The position numbers and the translations under genes were made by a program. A stretch of 64,000 nt of DNA from Micromussa lordhowensis (Eukaryota; Cnidaria; Anthozoa; Scleractinia; Lobophylliidae): contig OZ026605.1 of NCBI GenBank assembly GCA_964020085.1, positions 9,667,060 through 9,731,059 on the forward strand, given 5' to 3'. The notes under the pieces were generated by a model. The model worked only from the letters and a program-made list of their open reading frames with translations, was not told the origin of the DNA and ran no database searches. How positions within the stretch are numbered: the stretch's first letter is position 1; every line of letters begins with the position of its first letter. Positions 47,501-59,844 of this stretch are shown piece by piece.

Positions 47501-48082
47501 GACTTACGTCTGGTTTTACAGTGGAAATGTCAATTCAAAGTTAACAACACGACATTGAAACGTTCCGTTTATTTGCGCTAAATCTAGAATGACGTGAAAG
47601 AAAAACGGTTTTCTTTTGTATCTCTGATAGATTTTTAATGTACACTTAAAGTACTTTTAAACCACTATGCGTGGAAGATCTACCTGAAGCTACCAGAGAA
47701 CAAACCGACACAAAATTATATTCTATTTTTAGGCAGGTGTCGGTGTAAAATTTTACAAAAGGATCAGGAAATAAGTCACTGCACTTCACATTTTAGCAAT
47801 GTACGAATTACTAAAAACAAGTAATTCCTAACCGACGTAACCACAATGTCTGAAGAAATTCCGCGACATAGGCGTGATAGTGTTCAGACCTTGGGAAATA
47901 GCGAACTTCGCTCGCAATGAACTTCGCAACTTCCTTTTCAAGTTCGGCGTGAAATTCATATCTTCGTTTCCAAGTTCGCGATTTGATTGACAACTACGTA
48001 ATAAAATTGCCAAGGTTTTGTGAACCGCACGGTATTTATCTGTTTGGGCGGAGATTATATTGTTCCTACCTTGCTGGCAGTT

Positions 48083-51000
48083 TCAAAACATAGCATCAAA
48101 CTCGCTTGAGGATTGGCCCTCACGCATAACAGTCACTGGGACAAATGGATGCTTGCTTTTCAGCAAATAGTTCTACGCAAAACAATGGATAATAATATGA
48201 CAGTGTTAATGACTGCTAAAACACATCGACATAATTTTGTTTAACGAAGGTGCGTTTCCGCTAACTTTGCATACATGCTAGCTTCTAGAAGTTTTCGAAG
48301 AGAATTTAAATGCTACCTTTTTTAGAAGGCTGGGCCGGGTTGTTCAAAGCCCGATTAAGCTAACCCAGGGTTAGCGACAATTTTGATTTCAGTTTTGCAG
48401 CTTTACGGAAAGGTTTCTGTTTGTATTGTTTGGCCTTCCCTTTTTAATTTGAATAATCTCCAACTAAACAAAAAAAATTGGAAGCGAAAAACATTTTTAT
48501 ACAAGAAAAATCAATGCTTCGGTCCCGGGGCTTCGGTTAACTTTTAATCCTGGGTTAGTGTTAACCGGCTTTCGAACAACCCGGCCCTGGTTTTCACTAG
48601 CAACGGAGTCGTAGCCGGAGTCGTAATCAGAAACGAGTGACCGACTTCGACTATCTAGTTTTCGCGAGATCGTAAGCGACAGAGTCTAAACGTAATCGGA
48701 AGAAATGGAAACGTTCTGATTCTTCCGACTCCGTGGAGCTTGTGACTCCACTTACGACTCCGATTATCACTAGGTCGTAAGCGCTCTTTCGACTCCGTCG
48801 CTGGTGTAAACCAGTCTTTAGAAAACTGAGCGAGGCCCTGTGCTAGTAATAATTGTGGAGCGGCCGGTGAAGGAATCGATGAATTTTTGCAACACTACAA
48901 ACAATAACAGTGCCTTAATTTTCGACAAGTGGGCGTGACATGAGATTTTTTCAGACTTTTCAGCCTGTTTACACGGGTTAGGATCAAGAGACCGGATATA
49001 TTCAGCCCGGGCTGAATTGGGGCTCGGGTTGAATCCTTCTAAATGTATTCATAGATATATAGACCAACTTACATGAGCATATTTCAGGCCTTTGCGCCGT
49101 TCATCAACACTAGCCTTCTCTCCCACCCAAACAATGCACTGTTTGCCATTGTCAATCACAAATACTGCAGGGAAATGAGACAAAACAAACAACTACAACA
49201 AAAACCTAGTTAAATATAAAAAACCTGTGCAATGAGTGTGCCCTCAAAGGTGTGACACTTTGATAACATAATAATGATTAAGGAATTTGTGTGATAAAAA
49301 TCCCACAGGTCTGGCTTTTCAAGGTTGGGTGACAGATAGTTGCTCATCCCAGCGTCTTGGGTACAGAAATGATTCAATATAATGACCTCCTTTTAGTAAG
49401 CGCTCTCTTTCTAATAAGTGCCCACCACTGAATATTGAACATTACGACTATCACAATCCCTATTTGTTACAGTTCCTGCATTGAAGTACTTGTTGTTTTC
49501 ATCTAAGTATTGTGCAACATTCAGTACATGTCAACAACAAATTTAAGCCCCCATATCCAATAAGCACCCTGCCTTGAGCTACCCAAAGTAAATTATCACC
49601 CCTGGAGCTAAATCAAATCACTAAGGCAACTACATTTGTATGGTTATACAAGATAAAACTGGCACAAACTTTTGGGAATTTGTATTGTCAATGGTTACAG
49701 TGCGATTACTCCAACCAAGGTCATCTGACAAAATTGTCCACAAATTTAACAAATAGAAAGTATGGAGGTTAGCAAACGTTTTTCAACAAATTATCCATGT
49801 AATCAATCTGTACATTACAAAGGCAACAGATTTGTGGTCATTTTGGATAATTTATTGGAAAACTATTCGTAACCTCCACAATTTTCATTTGCTAAATTTT
49901 TAAAAAAAAAATTTTCTGGTGGCTTTGGTTAGAGCAGTCGCACTGTAAGAAATGAGAACTGCAAGTTGACTAAAATCTTGAAATATTCTACCAATCGCAA
50001 TTTTTCTCACCATCATTGCTGTCCAGCACACCCTTGGAGAAGTCGGCAGTGTCAGACATTTCCAGATGTCCTCCAGCATCACTTAGTTTCTTGATAGTAG
50101 GCTCAAAATCATCATCAGTTGGGGCCTATCAAGGAAAGCACACAACACCAAAATCAGGTCTTAAAGTGCCTATAACCCCAGAATTTTTTTTTTGGGTAAG
50201 ATGAGACTTAGATAAACACACAAAAAGAATTTGCCAAAATTTTCGGTTTGTGATATTTTTAAGGGCTTTAAAAATTAACAGAAAGTAGTTGAAAGTAGTT
50301 TGATATCTTTTGTGTTATGACGGAGCTGGTGAGGGGTCTGGGTATATTCCTGGGTTGACGTCACATATTCATTTACATAGCATTAACTCTTTATAAACCT
50401 GCATGCAAAACAGTCTGTGATGTCAATCCAGTAATAGACCCAGGCTCCTCGCCAGCTCAGTCATGTATCAAATTTCAGCTACTTTATGTTAATTTTTAAA
50501 GCCCTTAAAAATATTAAAAAGTTACATTAGCATAAAGTTGTATAAATACAGCTATGCTAAATACAGATACATACAAATATATAGATTGAAAAAAGGAAAA
50601 AAACTACACTTTCATCCCGACAAGCCTGTTTTGTGAGCTCTCACTCTTCAGGAGATTTTAATGATAAGAATATTCATAGCCATCGTTTCTATACTGTAAA
50701 ATTAACATAATTATTGATGCGGAATGTTTTAGATGTTTATTTGTTTCACAAGTGTTATTATTATAGACAATAACACTTCTGGAACACACATCGGACTCAC
50801 AGAAAACGACTTCAAGACAAGATACAGAAACCACACTCCATCATTCTGCCACGCAAAACACAGGAACTCTACCGAACTAAGCAAACATATCTGGACTCTT
50901 AAAGACAACAACATTAACCACTCTATTTCACGGCGTATCATTTCGTCTAGCTCACCCTACAAGAGCACAAGTAAAAGATGTAATCTCTGTTTTAAAGAGA

Positions 51001-54000
51001 AATTTTTAATCATCTGTTGACCCAATCTGCCATCACTTAACAAACGTAAAGAACTTGTCTCTTCTTGCCGCCACAGAAACAAAGCGTTGCTACGTAACAA
51101 CTAAACAGTTTTGAATTTCTGGGAATTTCCAGCGGCTGACGGAGGAAAACAGGAAAGCCGCGCGACATATTGGCGATAATTTCTTTCCGTTAATTTTCCA
51201 TTTGTTGTTTATCTTGAAATTTCCTGAATTTTCGGTTGCATAGTTTGCATTTTAAAAATTTAACAATTTATGGATTTCCCAGAACCTTTCCCAGTAAATT
51301 TCCGTATCATTTGCCCCGTTTCCAAAGTTCAGAAATGTTCCTTTTCTTTAAAAGTGTTTCATTAGCCCTCCTTTGTAAGACTACTAAGCTCACCTCCAAG
51401 TCAATTTCTCCAGAAGGAAGATTAGACACCACTCGGTCTTTTTCACCTAATTATACAATCAAAAGAAACGTATAGCATGAAATGAAATGAATCAAGAAAA
51501 CTAATGAAATGAGCAGATCTTCACTACATGCAGGTAATGATCCCCTATGGCAGGGCATGGAAAAAGATTCTATACCCTTTTCTAAGCAAAATTATGCTTA
51601 AAATAATCTTCTGGAAAGATGAATAGTAAATTTCATGAAAAATACCGGCTTCTACATGTACATGTATCTCTGTTATCCCCTCTGAAAAAGCCCCCTACCC
51701 TCTTGAACTGAATTTTGTACGTCCCCCCTCTCTGTAAGGCCTGCCCTCTTAGGGAAACCAGATTTTGTAGACAGACCATCCTTTTGACTATTACACCCCT
51801 CCCTCGTCCCCATTTGGTGCATTTCTGTTAAGGCTAAACGAATACTGAAAAAAAACAAACAAATACTGTATGTACAGATTAAAAGTGAGGTTTAATATGC
51901 AAAAGTAAACTGGAACACATGTGTGTATTCTTTTTTTCCCCGACCGACCGACCCACCAGCACAAGAGACAGGGCGATGGGAAACGAAACATTTTATTGGG
52001 ATGGTCTTTAAGTCCCCTGGGGGTTTAATAGAACTTTTACAGTTTCCAGGTTTCAACCAACTGCAAATTAAACCACAATGTACGCAGTGCATAAAACCTC
52101 CAATAAAGCAAGACAAAATTATTGCAGTTAATTACCTACATACTGTTCAATTGAATTTTGTATCTCATGACATGATGAAATAAAAATTAAAAATAACACC
52201 TTACCAACAACCTCAGATTTTGCAGTTCCCCTCTCACTCTACAGCAGGTAAAGGAATCATAAAAGAAAAAATACAACCAATTAAAGAGGAAAAACTACAG
52301 ATAAATAAATAGCGAATAAATGAACAATAGCCTCCACTTGGCCCAAAAATATTCCCAGATATTTGTCCACTACCGTTATCTGTCCCAAGAAGTGAACAAT
52401 TTTCCAAGAGTGAAGCCGCCATTTTTCTTACTAAGCGACGTTTTCATAGGAATCTTGAAAGAGGGGATGGATCTAGTCAATTATGTAATAATTCTAGGTA
52501 AAATTTATTTATGGAATTATAGGCATAAAGATATCAAACCGTCAATTAGTCACTTTGAGAGAATCCTTGAAAAGGAATACGAAACTGAAAAATATATTGC
52601 TTTCAAATTGAATAGAATTATTTCTTTCCGTGATAAATGGAAATCCTATGAAGAATTGTTTTTAAGTGGCTGAATAATTAATTAATTACTTTTAGTTAAT
52701 TATTAGGAAATACCTTGGCTTATACGAACTGACGCATTGACTTATATTCCTTCAGTCAGCATAACCAGTTTAATGGTATTGAACATTGTACTGAATTTTG
52801 ATGACTGACTTAGCAGCTAACATGACTATTTTTTGTTGTACAAACTTACACTAATAACATGCTAAAAGTAGCAAGGAAATAAATTTGTATAAAAGCGAAA
52901 AAAAAAAATAAAAAAAAAAAACATCTTCAATAGCAGAAACATAAGTTATTTTTCTGGAACAACAGAATAAACATTAAAATTTGAGAAGTAATGTTTTAAA
53001 GTAACTGCTTTTAATCATTTTCCACATAACTTGAAAAAAACTGAGCACTTGTCAGCAATTTACAAGACTGTCTTACACTAGTTATAACTGCAATCAATGT
53101 AATTGTGTTGATGCGCGATCACTACATGCACAAACAGTGAAATAGATTGACTAACCTTCAGCTGCATTATATACTGCGCGGCTTTGGAACTTTCATCCTT
53201 ATCACACTGACTGCCATTCACCTTTTAACAAAGAGTTCTAATTAAACTGGAACAGAAATTGACATGCATAGCCAAGTGCTTAAGATTGCTTAATATAGTA
53301 TGAAAAAATGAACACAGCAATCCAGAATGTTCTAGAAAGTGTTAAGCATCCACATAGAAAGCTTAAGACGATTTCCGCACAACATTTGAGCAATAATGGC
53401 AAAAATTAAGTTACCAAAAAACCCTCTTAGCATGGTAATATTTTGGATAAAGGTAAGAAGGTGTTATTGAGATTTAAGTTCTCAAGCTGACCCCGTGAGG
53501 GAAAAATGAACTTCAAGTTATCTATAGATCAGTTAAAACAGGCATTTCACATTAGTTGAAAACAGAATTACACTCGCATTAAGCATTCTTACAAGGTTTT
53601 ACATTAATTTTCTCAAGAATGCTTGGAGATTTAATAGACCATTTTACAGTTGTTGGCAAAGTGACCTGGCCTCTGACTGGCAGCGAGGCTGGAGTTGACC
53701 TTGTTTTGATACAGACCTCCCTGCTTTTATTGTGCAAATCAAGTTGTTCTCATGTTAACTAGTTGACATTTACATGAGAAAAGCTTGAAGGTCTGTATCA
53801 AAGCAAGGTCACCTCCAGCCTCGCTTGCATTCATGGCCAGGTAACTTAGCACACAACTGTAAAATGGCCTATTGCGGGGTCACCTAGAGAAATGAATTAC
53901 AGTGAGATGCGTTAAACAGTATTAAAAAAGTTACCGTGCCATGAGTACATTTTTAGTAAATAATTTTTGCACTTATTGCTCGAACCTTGAGCGGATATCC

Positions 54001-57000
54001 GTCTTAATTAACTTACCTGGTAAAGCATCAAGCCAGTATCAATGATGTAGACATTGTCTGGAGTAACACTCTCCCTAACATATGCCACCTCAGTCATCTT
54101 GACCTGGTTTCTTCCCTGCAAGCATTAAAACTAATTTTTTCCATTTACTATACTAAAGCATATAATGGTATTTCAACGGTCAAAGAAGCTACAATATTCA
54201 CGAAAGTCCAGCTACATTGTATTTCCATGTAGCTAATTCTGCACATGAATTTACTTATTAACCTTAAATGGTTTAAAACTTTAAAACACAGAGGAACTCC
54301 ATGTATTCTGCAGTTACTATAATTGTGCAATAAAAAGGTGGTCTGGTTGAACGCATTGATGCCTGTGCTGGCCGTAACGGGCCATGACGAGCATTGGCCT
54401 TTGTTCCGCTTCTGACATAATTAGCTTTGACCAAAATTGGCATGATATGCTTTTATGGAAATTCTTGAACTGGAAACAAGCCTAGTAGAAGGTCAACAAC
54501 TGCAGCCACAAGATGTGAAAAGGAGAAAAAACTAAAAGAAGGAAAAGCCTAAAGATGTATGTCACTTTCTCGAAATTTTGTTTACTTCAGATGCCCAAGC
54601 AAAAATGTCATAAAAATACAATGTTACTGGTAGAAAGGAATGCTGATGCTGTCATCACGTTGCAAATGCTTTTTTGAGTAGATTAAACCTAATTTGGCTC
54701 ATATCTAGGCTAAAAAATGAGTTTTAGCCAAAAAGCTCCAGGTGTCAATGGGTTAATGACATTTTATATAATAACCAAATCAATGCGCGCGCTCTGATTG
54801 GTCAATCAGCTATGGGTTATTGTGCCGGTAAACCCATGGGAAAATCACGCGTCTTCTGAATTATTATATAAAAGCAATAGACCACAAGTTTCTATGGGTT
54901 TTAGGCTGATAAACCACTTGGGATGTTGGTAGAACACTCGAAGAATTCGTAAACCACTTGCCTGCGGCTCGTGATTTACAAATTCTTCTCGTGTTCTACC
55001 AACATCCCGCGTGGTTTATCAGCCTATAACCCATAGAAACTTGTGGTCTACTGCTTAAATGATTAAATTAGATTGATAAATTACCTTAATTTTAAAACAA
55101 GGAGCATGACAGCCTTAAGGGACTAACGTGGGTATAAGGCCTATACTCGACCTAACATATTTATATCCTTGTTGGATCATGCAGATGAGGTACCATTGGC
55201 AAAGCCTTAAATAATCAGGAGGTCTAGACCCAGTATGTTGCTGAGGTACATGTAACAAAACTGTTAAGCTCATACTTATTGTGGAGCACATCTAGTAGAA
55301 TCTTACTGAAAAGAATCAAACATTTCTGATACAGATTGGTTTAGAAATCTTGTTTCCTCAATTCCTCAATTTGATCAAAATTTCCTGGACTTTATGACGA
55401 CATCACTTCTCATACAGACTACTTATTTATGTTTAAAACAACTAAGATAGGAAAGATGCAAATTTCATCATACAGTTGAACCTCCCGTAAGCGACCACTT
55501 AATATGTCAAGCCCTGGTAGTCGCTTATAGGAGGTGGTCGCTTACGAGAGCTTGGACCATATTGGGTGAAAATTTTGCCTCATTAGCATATGGAAACTGC
55601 AGATACCTACCCCATGTTTTAAATGTTGTATTCATGTGAAAAGTCAATTTCTTGCAAAAAAACCCTGCTACTTCCCATTGAGAAATTTCCTGTCTCTTGT
55701 ATTACCCAGGAATACGATAATGTTACAACTCATTATCCACTTTCTGTTTATTATCTGTCAAATGGTCGCTTGCGGCAGGTTAAAAAGAAAAGAAAATTTC
55801 AAACTTTCAGTTCTAAAAGTGGTCGTGGTCGCTTACGAGAGGTGGCTGCTTACAAGAGGTTCCAAATATAGAGATTTGACTTGGAAACTTTTAGTATTTT
55901 GGAAAACTGGTCGCTGAGGAGAAGAGGTGGTCGCTTACGAGAGGTGGTCGTAACCGGAGGTTCGACTGTAGTAGCACTTCAATATTACATACTTAATTCT
56001 GACTCTTTCTTAGGCTGCCTGCACCAAGTTAGCTGAACATTTTAGGAAATTTGGCATGCATGGTAAAGCACAAAGCTGTCTGTTCTACTATCTGGAATGG
56101 GAGATATAATTGCATGACCCTATTTCAGTTGTCATACTAAGAACTTGTACATGTCCACAGATGGAGAAGTGTACTAGAATTTAATAATATATGTGTACAT
56201 CAGAGGCATTGGTTAATTTATAACTTATTTTTGTGTGTTTTTAAATATTCTAAACAAAACTGAGAGCCATGGGAATTTTTAATTTCAGGGTCTTGTTGGT
56301 TCCTTCAGCCACTGATGCCCTGGTAACTTTAAAGTGGCTGAATCTAGAACAACGTAGATTTAACCATTGTTGTATATATATTTATAAGTGCATTAATGGA
56401 CTTATGGACCACTCTATGAATTTACTAGCAAATAGTGACATTCATAATTATAATACAAGAAACAAAGATATGCTCAACCAAAAACAAACTATGTGTGGTT
56501 CCTCATGAAATGACGAACCAAAGCGAAGCTAATGTAACAATACCCTTTTGTTAAGTAAACATATGCAAATGTACTAGACAACATCTTTGTTCCTATGGCC
56601 TACCCAAATTCATTAGCTTTGCATGCATGTACGTCTACACCTTTAGGGTGGCCCAGAATGTCAACCTTGCCTAAATGCCTTAACACAAACACACTCATAA
56701 TCTCTGATTACTTTTAGTTTAATGTTCCCTATAAATGTGTTCTTTTTTCCACCAAACAAAAGATCTACCGTTTCACCAGTTGACATAACTCAATGAACAG
56801 TTAGAACAAGGGATTTTATAAACAACACCAGGTTATAAATCTATAAAGATGGCCAGGAACTTCAGTGCTTGCTTTTTGAATGGCTTGTTGGAAATGGTTC
56901 TTAGAATATTTTTAGCCACAGGATGCTTTAAATTTTACAATGAATCACCCTAGCTACTGGCCCTCATAAATAGACATTAATTATTTTATTTCACCTAGCT

Positions 57001-59810
57001 ATAGGCTTATACCCAAGATTCAAGTAATCACTATAAGCATTAGATAAATAATAAGAGCAGAAGATGACCAAGAAGAAATTATATTATGATTAGGGCATTT
57101 AATCACCTCGTCATTAAACTTGAGCAAGCGTGGTTTATATTCTTTAGGTCCAACTCTCCTGAAGCCAGTATCCGCACTACGCAAGGAAAAATCAAAATAA
57201 AACCTATGGTCTATTTGTGGATTATAAAGAAATTAAGAGATGAAACATGATAGTGGACTTGAACTTATTGGTCTATTTAATAATGGGTGTATTAGGGTTT
57301 GTTTCCTGACGGGCGTCTCAAAAACTCAGACCTCGAAAACCTAGACCCCAGACCCGAAAAACTCAGACCCTCTGGGTGTCTCGAAAACTCAGACCTGAAA
57401 AACTCAGACCCTCTGGGTGTCTCAAAAACTCAGACCTGAAAAACTCAGACCCTCTGGGTGTCTTGAAAACTCAGACCTGAAAAATAAAACATATGTTTAC
57501 ACCGCGTGAATGCCGCAAAATCCAAAATCTGCCGAGAAAAGAAAAACAGCTCATAGTGTTAGATACATGCAATGATCATGAAAATTATACTCAACATTCG
57601 TATAGATTTTTCTTTTCGTTATCGTATAGACTGTATAAGCCAAGTTTATATCCACAATGTGTCGTTTCATTAGAAGCCATTCGCGAGGTGTGTTGTGTGA
57701 TTGTTTCGCAATATGTACAAAGATAGGACCGGCGTCATGTGACAGTAGTGGATATAATCTTTTGTGGTCCTTATACTTCGAGAAATTCTCGCGATTGAGT
57801 CTCCTGCATTGAATTTTGAGCAGAATAGACCATTAATGGTCGAGGAGAAGTCGTTTTTGTTAAACATAAAATTTTTCATTGTTTTCCAAAAAACACTCTT
57901 TCTATTCATTAATCATTAAATTTCCACTTTTTCATTTTACATTTGATTATGCATGAATGATTTATATAATACTAGAATAGAATGCTTCATAGCCTTCAGC
58001 ATGAAAACATTGTTTCATTCAAAGAATTCTGCCAAAGGCCTTGTGCTATAATGTTGGAATATGTATGTTTTGATTTTTCGCCGTTCAATGATGACCTCAA
58101 TAAGAAAGTGCATAGCCTTCGAGAATTTCTGGGTTTTGTGGATAAACAAGATGCATTGGAAAGCTTTAATGAGTGTGGATTCGTCACTAAGAGTGCCAAA
58201 GATGTGGCCAGTGGCTTGAGTTACCTCCACAGTAAGGACATAGAGACCTGAAAACTGCTAATGTGTTGGTGAGTAACCAACATTATAGTAACATTACAAG
58301 CGAAGAAGATCTCTCCAAAGCACTGCAGGAAAACCCCATCATGTGCAAAGTCACCGACTTTGGTGAAAGTAGGTCACGGCTGGTACAGACTGTACTCATG
58401 GTCCACTCCCGCACTCAGGAATAAATCGAGGAACACCAGTCATTCTTGCACCGGAAGCATTTCTTGCACAACCAAAATCCGGTGTGACATTTTCTATCAG
58501 TGACATGAAGAAGGTAGATATATGGGCTTATGGAATGGAATGGTGTTGTTTAATGTTATTAATCCTGACATGAGACACCCTTTCCAGGCGGAATTCGAAT
58601 CACCAGGTTCTGGAACCTCAGTGGAGAAACTTAAAGAGCTCCTTACTCAACAGAGGAAACCATGTTTTTCGGGAAAGTACAAACACACGCAAGCAACAGA
58701 TTGGCTCTATCTAGAAGGTGTGTACCATGAATGTACAGAGTGGGAGCAACAAAGGAGGCCTGTGGCTAGCGGAGTTGAATTAGAGGAATGGGATAAAGAA
58801 TCGCTGTGTGATAACGTACCACTGGGAGTCAGCCAAGCATCCTCTGTTGAAGCATTTGATCACGACTTAGCCCAGAAAATTACAGTGGATGGCTCAAAAA
58901 TCCAGCAGCACATGGCTCCTGCAAATGAAGGTACAAATGCCTGTGCCTTCCTTTGTGCTCAGATAGCTCACAATCTCCATATGTTGGAAAAGGAAAAGTG
59001 GATGCATCCAGCCATAACTCGCTAAGCTGCCTTCTCTGGTGGAGAAAATAATCAACAAGCTTCCGGTTAAAATCAACCAAGTGCTCACCCGGGATCTTTG
59101 TCATGTAGACGAAGCATACAGGATACTCCATCAAATTGCCTCTGTCTCTTGCGATTATGATTTCACAGAGAAAGTTCTACATGGTGATCACATTTTCTCT
59201 CCACAATCAAGGGAATGTTTATGTAAGGCTGTTATCGATATGACTACTAAAGAACAGTTCTGTACCGTACTCTTTTGCTGCGAGCCGTACGTTTTCCTTG
59301 TAGGAGTTATGTTGGGAAAGCTGTTTTTGATCGATACCCACCCGGTGAACCAGGATCTTGGTGGCAATGGACATGGTGGTTTGGTGAAGGTGAACCACAA
59401 CTGCTCACCTAAAGCATGTGAAGCTCTCTGCAGCTGGATATGGAAACGGTTAAGAGCAGGCGGTGGATTGACGGAGAAGGCGGGGCACTCCTTCCTATTA
59501 ATGTCTCCAGAAACAAGGTAAGCAAAGAATTCTCTAAGGTATTGTATTACGCATTCATAACAAGCGAAAGGTTGATGTGTTTCTAATATATATAGTCTAT
59601 AGTTTATAGCGTACGATAGAAAAGAAAAATTAGACTTTAAAAGAGTAAACAAAAATGTGTTGCTATTTGCTCATGTAATCACCACTACCACTACCACTAC
59701 CACTACCACTACCACTACCACTACCACTACCACTACCACTACCACTACCACTACCACTACCACTACCACTACCACTACCACTACCACTACCACTACCACT
59801 ACCACTACCA

Positions 59811-59844
<34 letters not shown>

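Larger units (their letters stand above)
41801..48082. other. Spacer between the two gelsolin-family genes
   Basis: 6.3 kb with no host gene recognised. It is largely built of MITEs, a tRNA-like unit and a LINE fragment, each listed separately. Unassigned parts: 43100-43770 and 44930-45950, AT-rich and featureless. Confidence 0.7.

Noticed and set aside
52320..52673. A 117-codon gene
   Set aside because: Its first third is the CAATAGCCTCC repeat and its last half matches a LINE tail; a chance fusion of two repeats.
57982..59525. A functional kinase gene
   Set aside because: At least four frameshifts, no ATP-binding loop or catalytic lysine, and an in-frame stop just before the first recognisable residues.
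57982..59525. A LINE-made retrocopy as the sole explanation
   Set aside because: The absence of introns fits, but no poly(A) tail or retrocopy target duplication was seen. The fragment sits inside an inverted-repeat element and ends at a donor-like gtaagc, so DNA-level capture explains it at least as well.
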